DNA of 64,000 nt from Rathayibacter sp. VKM Ac-2804 (GTDB lineage Bacteria; Actinomycetota; Actinomycetes; Actinomycetales; Microbacteriaceae), in NCBI RefSeq assembly GCF_009866655.1, contig NZ_CP047420.1, positions 3,348,001 through 3,412,000 of the forward strand, given 5' to 3'. The notes below the pieces were generated by a model that saw only the letters and a program-made list of their open reading frames with translations, had not been told where the DNA came from and made no database searches. Below, one piece after another: positions 43,777 through 51,412 of the stretch. Position numbers and translations under genes: made by a program. Numbering within the stretch: the stretch's first letter is position 1; each line of letters begins with the position of its first letter.

Positions 43777-44219
43777 TCGTCTCCCCTGACGACGAGGGTG
43801 GACAGGGCGGTGACGACGTGGTCGCCGTCGGCGTCGACCATGGTCGACTGCGTGGTGATCATCGAGTGCGCGCCGAGCTGCTTGATGCTCGCGACCGAGA
43901 GGGTCGCGGTCAGCTCGTCGCCCGCGACGATGGGGCGCGAGTAGCTGAAGCGCTGGTCGCCGTGGACGACGCGGCTGAAGTCGATCCCCGCGTCGGGGGC
44001 GGCGAGCAGCTGGGCGAGCGTGAACTCCTGGATCACCACGGCGAAGGTCGGCGGGGCGACGACGTCGCGGTAGCCCGCGCGGCGCGCCGCCGCGGGGTCG
44101 AGGTGGAGGGGGGACTCCGCGGAGACGGCGCGCGCGAACTCGCGCACCTTCTCGCGTCCCACCTGATAGGGCTCCGTCGGCGCGAACACGCGCCCGGTGA
44201 GGTCGGGGTTCACTGGCAC
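43773..44219 (-). CDS. MaoC N-terminal domain dehydratase subunit (HadA-like)
   Basis: The 148-residue protein is the FAS1-dehydratase-type partner: GRVFAPTEPYQVGREKVREFARAV, then VAPPTFAVVIQEF and VVHGDQRFSYSRPIVAGDEL. It lacks the catalytic D/H motif and should form a heterodimer with the downstream MaoC subunit. The GTG at 44219 is preceded by TAAGAT six bases upstream, a near-ideal leaderless promoter. It heads the HadA-HadB-murB operon. Confidence 0.9.
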   Translation of the reverse strand: MPVNPDLTGRVFAPTEPYQVGREKVREFARAVSAESPLHLDPAAARRAGYRDVVAPPTFAVVIQEFTLAQLLAAPDAGIDFSRVVHGDQRFSYSRPIVAGDELTATLSVASIKQLGAHSMITTQSTMVDADGDHVVTALSTLVVRGDE

Positions 44220-44225
44220 CCGGCC

Positions 44226-44231
44226 ATCTTA
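44226..44231 (-). promoter_or_regulatory. -10 box of the MaoC/murB operon
   Basis: TAAGAT on the minus strand lies exactly six bases before the GTG start codon, implying transcription from or just at the start codon. Confidence 0.65.
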
Positions 44232-44277
44232 GGCGCTGGCCTCGGAGGCCCCTGCGGGCCCCTCCCCCCTCGATGAG

Positions 44278-44295
44278 GGTCATGCACGTATGACC
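44278..44295. promoter_or_regulatory. operator-like palindrome upstream of XRE gene
   Basis: GGTCAT and ATGACC are separated by GCACGT, with outer GAT...ATC symmetry that extends it to about 27 bases. It lies in the gap between the MaoC operon (minus) and the XRE gene (plus) and is a plausible binding site for the XRE protein. Confidence 0.5.
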
Positions 44296-44357
44296 ATCGG
44301 CAATTACCCACGCGAGTATGGGTGACCCGGGCCGATTCTTCTCCGAAGCTGGCGAGC

Positions 44358-44648
44358 ATGTCCACACCTGACCCCGAACGCGACTGGATGACCTACGCCC
44401 GCGAGCTCGGCACCAACCTCCACCGCGCCCGCATGGCCAAGGGCGAGAGCCAGGAGCGCATCGCCCATGCGGCCGGCCTGGCGGGCTACACCTACCAGAA
44501 GTTCGAGAAGGGCGAGTCGAAGCCGGGCTCGCCCGCGAACCCGCAGCTGAAGACGCTCTTCGCGCTCTGCGAGGCCCTCGACATCGAGCTGTCGGACCTC
44601 CTGCCGCCGAACCCGCCCCGCTCATCGGGCGGCACCGGGGCCCAGTAG
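44358..44648 (+). CDS. XRE family helix-turn-helix protein
   Basis: The 96-residue protein is a single HTH domain: YARELGTNLHRARMAKGESQERIAHAAGLAGYTYQKFEKGESKPGSPANPQLKTLFALCEALDIEL, followed by a short Pro/Ser tail. A GTG at 44322 could extend it by 12 residues. Its stop lies 27 bases inside the convergent DUF6907-like gene. It probably regulates itself or the MaoC operon through the palindrome at 44278; this is inferred. Confidence 0.85.
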   Translation: MSTPDPERDWMTYARELGTNLHRARMAKGESQERIAHAAGLAGYTYQKFEKGESKPGSPANPQLKTLFALCEALDIELSDLLPPNPPRSSGGTGAQ

Positions 44649-44954
44649 CCCCAGCGCCTCCTCGACGCCGCGCGCGAGGCGCGCCGCGGCGCTGAGGTCG
44701 AGGTCGATCGCGCCGAGTCCGTCGGATTCGAGCCGCAGCCGCTCCTCGGCCCGGCCTCCCGGCCGGCACAGCGAGACGTGCACGACGGCGGCGACGGGAT
44801 CCGCGGCCGCCCCCGCGTCGCACCAGAGCACCAGCGGGATCGAGTGCGCCCGCGAGCGGTGCAGCCGCTCCTCCGCGCGCTCGATCTCGTCGTGCTCCCC
44901 CGCGCACCAGCGGGGGCAGCCGTCGTCGTCTCGCCTGTCCTGTCGTCCATCCAT
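44622..44954 (-). CDS. DUF6907-like small protein
   Basis: The 110-residue protein has the pattern CPRWCAGEHDEIERAEERLHRSRAHSIPLVLW, with C-x3-C and an H-x-S motif, as in the DUF6907 group of actinobacterial proteins, then an acidic Leu-rich half. The ATG at 44954 was chosen because it precedes the Cys motif by 12 residues. It is convergent with the XRE gene, overlapping it by 27 bases. Its function is unknown. Confidence 0.68.
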   Translation of the reverse strand: MDGRQDRRDDDGCPRWCAGEHDEIERAEERLHRSRAHSIPLVLWCDAGAAADPVAAVVHVSLCRPGGRAEERLRLESDGLGAIDLDLSAAARLARGVEEALGLLGPGAAR

Positions 44955-45119
44955 GTTCCGCACCAATCGTTCGAGGCGCACAGCACACCAGGCGGCACCG
45001 ACATCGAGGCGGGCCCCCCGACCGGATCCCCGGAGGGTGTGGACAGGCACCCGGCACCTCCCCCCTGTGGAGGAATGCAGTCACTGTGCCATACCGGGAT
45101 GGCGGCGCGGCGGGCCGCG

Positions 45120-45842
45120 TCAGCGGTGCACGATCAACCAGGTCGCGACCGCCCTCGTGGAGCCGCGGTTGATCATCCGGTGGCCGCGCTCGCACGGGAA
45201 CGTGATCGCGTCGCCCGCCGAGAGGACCACGGTCTCGTCCTCGAACTCGACGGTGAGCTCGCCCTGGGTGACGGTCCCGATCTCGACGCCGTCGTGCCGG
45301 AGGAACCGGCGGTGCGCGGTCGAGGTCGCCCCCGGAGGGTAGGTCGACTCGAAGAAGTCGACGGCGTCGACGGGCCGGGGCGCCAGCCGGCGGAAGAGCA
45401 CGCCGCCCTCGAGCACGACCGGAGCGACCTCCCCCGCGCGCACCACCGCCGTCGTGATCGCCGGAGCCGCGCCCTCGGTCGGCGGCACCGGAGTGGGCAC
45501 CGGAGTGGACGCCGGCGCCGACGCCCCGGCGGCGGTCGTGTCGAAGACCGCGGAGAGCGGCACGCCGAGGGCGCCGACCATCGCGATCAGGCGCCCGACC
45601 GACGGCTGCATCGCCCCGCGCTCGATCTGCGAGACGGCGCTGGCGGAGATGCCCAGCTCGCGGGCGAGCGCGCGCAGCGACATCCCTGACGCGAGACGCA
45701 GCTCGCGCAGGCGCGCGCCGACGCCCTCGTGGCCCGTCTCGAGGAGGACGCCGGCGACGTCCGGAGCCGCGCCGGGAGCGGGATCGGGGGCGATCTCGTC
45801 GGTCGGCATGCGGGGCGTCGTCCTCTCCTCGGTGATCGTCAC
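45120..45842 (-). CDS. XRE-family regulator with C-terminal cupin domain
   Basis: The 240-residue protein has an N-terminal HTH (GARLRELRLASGMSLRALARELGISASAVSQIERGAMQPSVGRLIAMVGALGVPLSAVF, about residues 42-100), a Pro/Ala linker, and a cupin domain at about 165-240 with VDFFESTYPPGATSTAHRRFLRHDGVEIGTVTQGELTVEFED. HTH-cupin proteins commonly control amino acid, hydantoin or polyamine uptake. It is divergent from the NCS1 permease, with a perfect palindrome in between. A second in-frame ATG at 45809 has a better ribosome site (GGAGAGG). Confidence 0.9.
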   Translation of the reverse strand: MTITEERTTPRMPTDEIAPDPAPGAAPDVAGVLLETGHEGVGARLRELRLASGMSLRALARELGISASAVSQIERGAMQPSVGRLIAMVGALGVPLSAVFDTTAAGASAPASTPVPTPVPPTEGAAPAITTAVVRAGEVAPVVLEGGVLFRRLAPRPVDAVDFFESTYPPGATSTAHRRFLRHDGVEIGTVTQGELTVEFEDETVVLSAGDAITFPCERGHRMINRGSTRAVATWLIVHR

Positions 45843-45896
45843 ACAGCTGTAACGGGCGCGAAACGAACCTCGCCGCGCGGAGCCCTAGGTTCTCCC

Positions 45897-45918
45897 GTGT
45901 GAAGTCATCACTTCACAC
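45897..45918. promoter_or_regulatory. operator-like palindrome upstream of the NCS1 permease
   Basis: GTGTGAAGT and ACTTCACAC form a perfect 9-bp inverted repeat with a four-base spacer (CATC). TAGGTT at 45886-45891 lies just before it and fits a -10 box, so the palindrome would cover the transcription start. Binding by the XRE-cupin protein is inferred. Confidence 0.75.
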
Positions 45919-46039
45919 GATCCGAACGCCCACCGCTCGCGCGGAGGCGGCCGATCGCCTCGGCCGACCGCCTCGACCACCCTGACACATCCGCTCCGTG
46001 CGCCGACCCGCGCACGCCCGCCCGAGAGGTGGATCCACC

Positions 46040-47617
46040 ATGACCGACCGCGCCACCGCACCCCGCATCGAACCCTCGCCCGCAGCGCCCGCCGAGAGCG
46101 CCGGCCTCGCCGGCCCCTCGCTCGTCAAGCCGGGCTACGACGACCGCCTCGCCAACGAGGACCTCGCCCCGCTCGTCAAGCAGCGCTGGACGAGCTACAA
46201 CATCTTCGCGTTCTGGATGTCCGACGTGCACAGCGTCGGCGGCTACGTCACCGCCGGCTCGCTCTTCGCCCTCGGCCTCGCCGGCTGGCAGGTGCTGGTG
46301 GCCCTCGTGGTCGGCATCGTCATCGTGCAGGTCTTCTGCAACCTCGTCGCGAAGCCCAGCCAGGTGACCGGCGTCCCCTACCCGGTGATCAACCGCGCCA
46401 TCTTCGGCGTCCGCGGCGCGAACATCCCCGCGATCATCCGCGGGCTCATCGCCATCGCCTGGTACGGCGTCCAGACCTACCTCGCCGCGCAGTCGCTGAA
46501 CATCGTGTTCCTCAAGTTCTTCCCGGCGCTCGCCTCCTGGAACACCCCGGAGGCGTCCTTCCTCGGCCTCTCGGCACTCGGCTACCTCTCCTACTCGATC
46601 CTCTGGGTCGCGCAGGCCGCGCTCTTCTGGCGCGGCATGGAGTCGATCCGCCGCTTCATCGACTGGGCCGGCCCGGCCGTCTACGTCGTGATGCTCGTGC
46701 TCGCGATCTACCTGGTCTCGCAGGCCGGCTGGGAGAACATCTCGCTCAACCTCGGCTCGGGCGAGGTCCTCGACCTCGCGTCGTCGATCCCGGTGATGAT
46801 CTCGGCGGTCGCGCTGGTCGTCTCCTACTTCTCCGGCCCGATGCTCAACTTCGGCGACTTCTCCCGCTACGCCCGCAGCTACCGCGCCGTGAAGAAGGGC
46901 AATCTCCTCGGCCTGCCGATCAACTTCCTCTTCTTCTCCCTGCTCACCGTGATCACCGCCTCCGCGACGGTCCCCGTCTTCGGCGAGCTGATCACCGATC
47001 CGATCGAGACGGTCGAGCGGATCGACACCTGGTTCGCCGTCCTGCTCGGCGGGCTCACCTTCGTCATCGCGACGATCGGCATCAACATCGTCGCCAACTT
47101 CATCTCGCCCGCGTTCGACTTCTCCAACGTCAACCCGAAGAAGATCAGCTGGCGGATGGGCGGCATGATCGCGGCGGTCGGCTCGGTGCTGCTCACCCCG
47201 TGGAACTGGTACTCGAACGACACCGCCATCCACTACACGCTCGGCATCCTCGGCGCCCTGATCGGCCCGCTGTTCGGCGTCCTGATCGCCGGCTACTACC
47301 TGGTCAGCCGCCAGCGCGTCTGGGTGGACGACCTCTACACGATGAGCGAGAAGGGCCGCTACTGGTTCTCCCGCGGCTTCAACCCCAACGCCGTCTGGGC
47401 CACCGTGATCGGCGGTGTCCCCTCCGTCCTCTCGGTGCTCGTGCCGCGCTGGATCGAGGAGGCGGGCGGACCGTCGTTCACCTGGCTCGGCGACTACAGC
47501 TGGTTCCTCGGCTGCGGCCTCGGCTTCGTCGCGATGGCCCTCCTCGAGCGCCGCGCTCCCCGCATCGGCCGCCTCGAGGAGGACCTCGCCAACGTGAGCG
47601 ACGGCAGCGCGGTCTGA
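46040..47617 (+). CDS. NCS1 family permease (hydantoin/allantoin-type)
   Basis: The 525-residue transporter has 12 hydrophobic segments and NCS1 signatures such as YNIFAFWMSDVHSVGGYVTAG in helix 1 and GVPYPVINRAIFGVRGANIP in helix 3. The Trp/Gln-containing sites resemble the Mhp1 hydantoin transporter described from Microbacterium, a relative. NCS1 proteins carry nucleobases, hydantoins or allantoin with Na+ or H+. GAGAGG precedes the ATG. It is followed by a racemase gene and divergent from the XRE-cupin gene. Confidence 0.92.
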   Translation: MTDRATAPRIEPSPAAPAESAGLAGPSLVKPGYDDRLANEDLAPLVKQRWTSYNIFAFWMSDVHSVGGYVTAGSLFALGLAGWQVLVALVVGIVIVQVFCNLVAKPSQVTGVPYPVINRAIFGVRGANIPAIIRGLIAIAWYGVQTYLAAQSLNIVFLKFFPALASWNTPEASFLGLSALGYLSYSILWVAQAALFWRGMESIRRFIDWAGPAVYVVMLVLAIYLVSQAGWENISLNLGSGEVLDLASSIPVMISAVALVVSYFSGPMLNFGDFSRYARSYRAVKKGNLLGLPINFLFFSLLTVITASATVPVFGELITDPIETVERIDTWFAVLLGGLTFVIATIGINIVANFISPAFDFSNVNPKKISWRMGGMIAAVGSVLLTPWNWYSNDTAIHYTLGILGALIGPLFGVLIAGYYLVSRQRVWVDDLYTMSEKGRYWFSRGFNPNAVWATVIGGVPSVLSVLVPRWIEEAGGPSFTWLGDYSWFLGCGLGFVAMALLERRAPRIGRLEEDLANVSDGSAV

Positions 47618-47695
47618 CCCGCGCGCTCCCCCCCCCCGCCCGCCACTGACACCCGACCCCACCCGGGCGGCCGCCTCGCCATCCACGCCATCCTC

Positions 47696-47735
47696 CAGAA
47701 GTCGCGGTAGTCGCGCGTGACTACCGCGACTTCTG
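47696..47735. repeat. perfect 17-bp hairpin between permease and racemase
   Basis: CAGAAGTCGCGGTAGTC and GACTACCGCGACTTCTG are exact complements with the loop GCGCGT. It lies in the 184-base gap between two co-directed genes. It may be a partial terminator, an mRNA-stabilising structure, or a third type of dispersed palindrome. Confidence 0.85.
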
Positions 47736-47801
47736 AGGAGTGGCAGGTGGTGAGTCGGGCGCCGTCGCCGTTCCACCCCCGCAGCATCCCGAGGAGCGCC
47801 C

Positions 47802-48536
47802 GTGCGCATCACCGTCGTCAATCCGAACACCAGCGAGCGCATGACGGGAGCGATCGGCCGCGCCGCGCGGTCCGTCGCCTCCGTCGGCACCGAGATCGTC
47901 GCCGTCACTCCGCCGATGGGGCCCGCCTCGATCGAGAGCCACTACGACGAGGCGCTGGCCGTCCCGGGGCTGCTGCACGAGATCGTCCGCGGCGACGCGG
48001 CGGGCAGCGACGGCTACGTCGTCGCCTGCTTCGGCGACCCGGGTATCGACGCGGCCCGCGAGATCGCCCGCGGGCCGGTGATCGGCATCGCCGAGGCCGC
48101 GATGCACATGGCCTCCCTGGTCGGCCGGCGGTTCAGCGTCGTCACCACGCTCTCGCGCACGAGCGGACGGGCCTGGGACATCGCGCACCGCGCCGGCTTC
48201 GACCGGGCCTGCGCGGGAGTGCACGCCTGCGACATCCCGGTGCTCGAGCTCGACGACCCGCACTCCGACGCGCGCCGGGTGATCCTCGAGGAGTGCGCCG
48301 CCGCCCTCGCGACGGACGGCTCCGACGTGATCGTGCTCGGCTGCGCCGGGATGGCCGACCTCTGCCGCGACCTCTCGCACGAGCTCGGGGTCCCGGTGAT
48401 CGACGGGGTCGCCGCCGCGGTCCGGCTGGTCGAGAGCCTCGTCGCGATGGGAGTCACGACCTCGCGCCGCGACGAGTTCGCAGCGCCGCGCCCGAAGGAG
48501 ATGACGGGGCTGCTCGCCCCGTTCGCGCTGGCCTGA
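47802..48536 (+). CDS. hydantoin racemase-like aspartate/glutamate racemase family protein
   Basis: The 244-residue protein begins MRITVVNPNTSERMTGAI, the typical N-terminus of the Asp/Glu/hydantoin racemase family, and has the two catalytic cysteines in VVACFGDPGIDAARE and VIVLGCAGMADLC. Hydantoin racemases invert 5-substituted hydantoins during amino acid supply. With the NCS1 permease it suggests uptake and racemisation of hydantoins or allantoin, but no hydantoinase or carbamoylase lies in the window. Confidence 0.9.
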   Translation: MRITVVNPNTSERMTGAIGRAARSVASVGTEIVAVTPPMGPASIESHYDEALAVPGLLHEIVRGDAAGSDGYVVACFGDPGIDAAREIARGPVIGIAEAAMHMASLVGRRFSVVTTLSRTSGRAWDIAHRAGFDRACAGVHACDIPVLELDDPHSDARRVILEECAAALATDGSDVIVLGCAGMADLCRDLSHELGVPVIDGVAAAVRLVESLVAMGVTTSRRDEFAAPRPKEMTGLLAPFALA

Positions 48537-48558
48537 GGCGAGCGCACGACGCGGGACG

Positions 48559-48598
48559 CACGAAGTGCCCGGGAGCAGACGCTCCCGGGCCCTTCGTG
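48559..48598. terminator. bidirectional terminator
   Basis: CACGAAG-TGCCCGGGAGC pairs with GCTCCCGGGCCCTTCGTG around AGAC, between the convergent racemase (plus) and surface-protein (minus) genes. Confidence 0.8.
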
Positions 48599-48606
48599 TG
48601 CAGCGG

Positions 48607-49821
48607 CTAGGACTGCTGCGCGCTCCGGTGACGGCGCGTCGCGACGAGCGACACGAGGCCGAGCGCCAGCAGGGCGGCCGCACCGGAGACGAGGCCCGCG
48701 GTCTCGACACCGGTCTCGGCGAGCGCCGAGCCACCCGAGGTCGTGGTCACGGCGCCGGACGCGACGGTCAGGTGGATCTGATCGCCGACGTACTCGCGTC
48801 CGGTCTCACCGCCGTCCACGAATCCGACGATGGTGACGCGGACGTCGTTGTGACCGGGAGTGGTCGCGTAGGTCCGCGTCGCACCGGGGAAGTAGCCGCC
48901 GTCAAAGGGGATCGACCCGAGCAGAACCGGCGTGAAGCCGTCGAGCTCGTTCGGCCGCTCGTAGTCGAAGGACCAGATCCGGACCTCGCCGCGCGGGACG
49001 CAGGCGATGGTGCCGATCTCGGGGACGGTCACGGTCACGGAGCGGACACCGGCGGTCGCGGTCACCGGGCCCGAGAGCGACTCGACGACGTAGTTGCGGT
49101 TCGCGCCGAGGCAGGCTTCGAGGTCGGTGGCGTAGAGCGTCGCGACCTGCGTGTACGGCTCGAGGATCCACATCGGGGACCCACCCACCGACTGGATGAC
49201 GGTGACGGTGACGGTGTACTCGCGGCTGGTGCGGACCGGGACGGTCAGGGTCCCGCCTGCGTAGCCCTCGTCTCCGACGACGACCTCGGCGCTGGCGATG
49301 TCGTCCGTGGTCTCGGTGAGGGTCGGCATGATCGCGAGGATGATCGTCGATCCGTCGGTGCAGTCCGCCAGCTCGGAGGGCGGCACGGTCGCCGTCACGG
49401 TGCCCGGCCGGGTCAGGTCGACCGTGAGGGCCGCGGCGTCGAAGGGGAGAGCCGGCGGCACGAACGGGTCGCAGCCGGGCGCGGCGGGCTGCGGCTCGGC
49501 AGGCGTCGGCTCGGGAGTCGCGGTCGGGGTCGTCGTCGGCCCGGGAGTCGCGGTCGGGGTCGTCGTCGGCACGACCGTGGGAGTCGCGGTCGGCGTCGCC
49601 GTCGGCGTCGCGGTCCCGGTCGGCTGCGGGGCCGCGGTCGGGACAGCCGTCGGTGTCGGGGTCGCGGTCGGAGTCGACGTCGCGACGGCGGTCGCGGTCG
49701 GCTCCGGAGTGCTGGTCGACGCGGCGGCGGCCGGGGCGATCAGGCCGCCGGCGAGGCCGACGACGAGGGTGAGGCACGCGAGACGCGAGCGCGAGCGGAG
49801 AGAGGTCCCCCGGAGAGACAT
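48607..49821 (-). CDS. LAxTG-anchored cell-surface protein 1
   Basis: The 404-residue secreted protein has a signal peptide (LRSRSRLACLTLVVGLAGGL; cleavage near APAAAA), a Pro/Thr/Ala spacer (about residues 35-115, PTATP-like units), a beta-rich domain of about 250 residues with four cysteines, and a sorting tail LAETG (near 369) with a hydrophobic helix and RRHR. It should be linked to the wall by a class E sortase. Its first 64 codons and leader are almost identical to those of the neighbouring paralogue, but the mature domains differ. GAGAAGGAA precedes the ATG. Confidence 0.85.
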   Translation of the reverse strand: MSLRGTSLRSRSRLACLTLVVGLAGGLIAPAAAASTSTPEPTATAVATSTPTATPTPTAVPTAAPQPTGTATPTATPTATPTVVPTTTPTATPGPTTTPTATPEPTPAEPQPAAPGCDPFVPPALPFDAAALTVDLTRPGTVTATVPPSELADCTDGSTIILAIMPTLTETTDDIASAEVVVGDEGYAGGTLTVPVRTSREYTVTVTVIQSVGGSPMWILEPYTQVATLYATDLEACLGANRNYVVESLSGPVTATAGVRSVTVTVPEIGTIACVPRGEVRIWSFDYERPNELDGFTPVLLGSIPFDGGYFPGATRTYATTPGHNDVRVTIVGFVDGGETGREYVGDQIHLTVASGAVTTTSGGSALAETGVETAGLVSGAAALLALGLVSLVATRRHRSAQQS

Positions 49822-49960
49822 GGATGTATTCCTTCTCGAGAATGTAGAAGCGGGATCGGCGCCGAAGCTGCCCCCGTGGCGCCTGGCTGATGTCTATCAG
49901 CGGCCTGAACATCCGCACATCCCCCGCGAGGACGCGCTCTGCATCGATCGCGTAACGGCG
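49628..49960 (-). repeat. duplicated leader and signal-peptide module, copy 1
   Basis: This 333-bp block covers the promoter/leader and the first 64 codons of surface protein 1. It is about 99 percent identical to 51061-51393, with differences near 49654, at 49830 and at 49848. It includes the palindrome GCTGAT-GTCT-ATCAGC (49886-49901). Confidence 0.92.
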
Positions 49961-50038
49961 TCTTCACGAGATCTGGGCGCGCCTCTCAGGCGGCTCGATC
50001 GACCGCCGACCGGACCCTCCCGCGGGCACGCCGAAGAC

Positions 50039-50060
50039 CCGGAAGCGACGACTCCCGGGC
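50039..50060 (-). terminator. terminator-like hairpin after surface protein 2
   Basis: CCCGGAAG and CTCCCGGG form an imperfect stem 28 bases past the stop codon of surface protein 2 on the minus strand; TCTTCGG follows. Confidence 0.55.
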
Positions 50061-50087
50061 CCCGGCGGTGGCCGGTCGTGCTGCGGT

Positions 50088-51254
50088 CTAGGACCGCTGG
50101 GCGGTTCGGCGGCGGGCGATCACGAGGGCTGTGAAGCCGGCGAGCAGCAGGGCTGCGGCGCCGGTCGCTGCACCCGCGGCATCCGAGCCGGTGTCCGCGA
50201 GCCGAGTGCCGCCCGAGGTCGTGGTCGCCGTCGTGGTGGTGGTCTTCGCTGCGGTCACGACGAGGAACTCGCGCTCATCGTCGGGCTGGTTCACGCTCGG
50301 GGCGAAGACCTGGAACAGACCCCCGCTCTCGCCGTCGACGACCCCGCCGGCCAGGACGACCACGAAGTACCGGCCAGGGGCGAAGGATCCGGAGACGGTA
50401 GCCCCGTCGAAGGTCGAGTCGCTCCGGAGCGGGCCGAGCTCGACGCCCTCCTGCTCGTCGTTGCCGTCAGCTAGCTTGACCAGGACCCGGAACTCCAGCT
50501 CGTCGAAGCAGTCGGCGAGCGTCAGCGCTCCCACGGTGACGTCGATCCGGCCGACGCCGGCGACGGCGTCGACGGTGAAGGGCTCGTTCGTCTGAGAACG
50601 GTCCAGGCCCGCGGCGCAGGTGTCGAAGGCGCTGAGCACCGTGACGGTCTGCTGGAACACCGAGCCGTCGACGGCCGTCGAGACCGACACGGTCCAGTCG
50701 TCCGAATACGGCAGGGCGACCTCGATGATGCGCGGCGGCAACCCCTCGGCGGGGACCTGCTCGACGGTGTCCAGGGCGACTCCGACGCCGCCGTCCTGGG
50801 CGATGCGGTAGAAGATGCTCGCCGCACCGACGGGGCCCGTAGCGGAGCGGGCGGGCACCGCCAGCGTGATCGTCCCGGGGGCAGTGCTGACGGAGATCGC
50901 GCCGTCGAAGGTCACAGTGCCGGGGATCGGGGCGGGAGAGGCCGTCGGCGTCGTGACGGGGGTCTCGACCGGAGTCGGAGTCGCCGTCGGTGTCGCAGTC
51001 GCCGTCGCGGTCGCAGTCGCCGTCGGCGTCGCGGTCCCGGTCGGCTGCGGCGTCGCGGTCGGGGCCGCGGTCGGGACAGCCGTCGGGGTGGGGGTCGCGG
51101 TCGGAGTCGACGTCGCGACGGCGGTCGCGGTCGGCTCCGGAGTGCTGGTCGACGCGGCGGCGGCCGGGGCGATCAGGCCGCCGGCGAGGCCGACGACGAG
51201 GGTGAGGCACGCGAGACGCGAGCGCGAGCGGAGAGAGGTCCCCCGGAGAGACAT
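50088..51254 (-). CDS. LAxTG-anchored cell-surface protein 2
   Basis: The 388-residue protein has the same signal peptide as surface protein 1, a PTATP/TATA spacer to about residue 100, a beta-rich domain of about 250 residues with two cysteines (FDTCAAGLD and LADCFDEL), a Thr-rich stretch and the sorting tail LADTG (near 352) with a hydrophobic helix and RRR. The mature domain is unlike that of protein 1 beyond a general beta pattern. The shared leader suggests common expression of different surface antigens. Confidence 0.85.
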   Translation of the reverse strand: MSLRGTSLRSRSRLACLTLVVGLAGGLIAPAAAASTSTPEPTATAVATSTPTATPTPTAVPTAAPTATPQPTGTATPTATATATATATPTATPTPVETPVTTPTASPAPIPGTVTFDGAISVSTAPGTITLAVPARSATGPVGAASIFYRIAQDGGVGVALDTVEQVPAEGLPPRIIEVALPYSDDWTVSVSTAVDGSVFQQTVTVLSAFDTCAAGLDRSQTNEPFTVDAVAGVGRIDVTVGALTLADCFDELEFRVLVKLADGNDEQEGVELGPLRSDSTFDGATVSGSFAPGRYFVVVLAGGVVDGESGGLFQVFAPSVNQPDDEREFLVVTAAKTTTTTATTTSGGTRLADTGSDAAGAATGAAALLLAGFTALVIARRRTAQRS

Positions 51255-51393
51255 GGATGTCTTCCTTCTCGAGAATGTGGAAGCGGGATCGGCGCCGAAG
51301 CTGCCCCCGTGGCGCCTGGCTGATGTCTATCAGCGGCCTGAACATCCGCACATCCCCCGCGAGGACGCGCTCTGCATCGATCGCGTAACGGCG
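51061..51393 (-). repeat. duplicated leader and signal-peptide module, copy 2
   Basis: This block is offset by exactly 1433 bases from copy 1 and nearly identical; identity stops at the low-complexity spacer on one side and 20 bases before the EI24 gene on the other. The palindrome GCTGAT-GTCT-ATCAGC recurs at 51319-51334. Confidence 0.92.
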
Positions 51394-51412
51394 CTTCTGC
51401 GAGGATCGAGCC

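Noticed and set aside
49822..49960. Riboswitch in the shared leader of the surface proteins
   Set aside because: Only one short palindrome is seen and no known aptamer consensus is recognisable; the identity of the two copies is explained by duplication.
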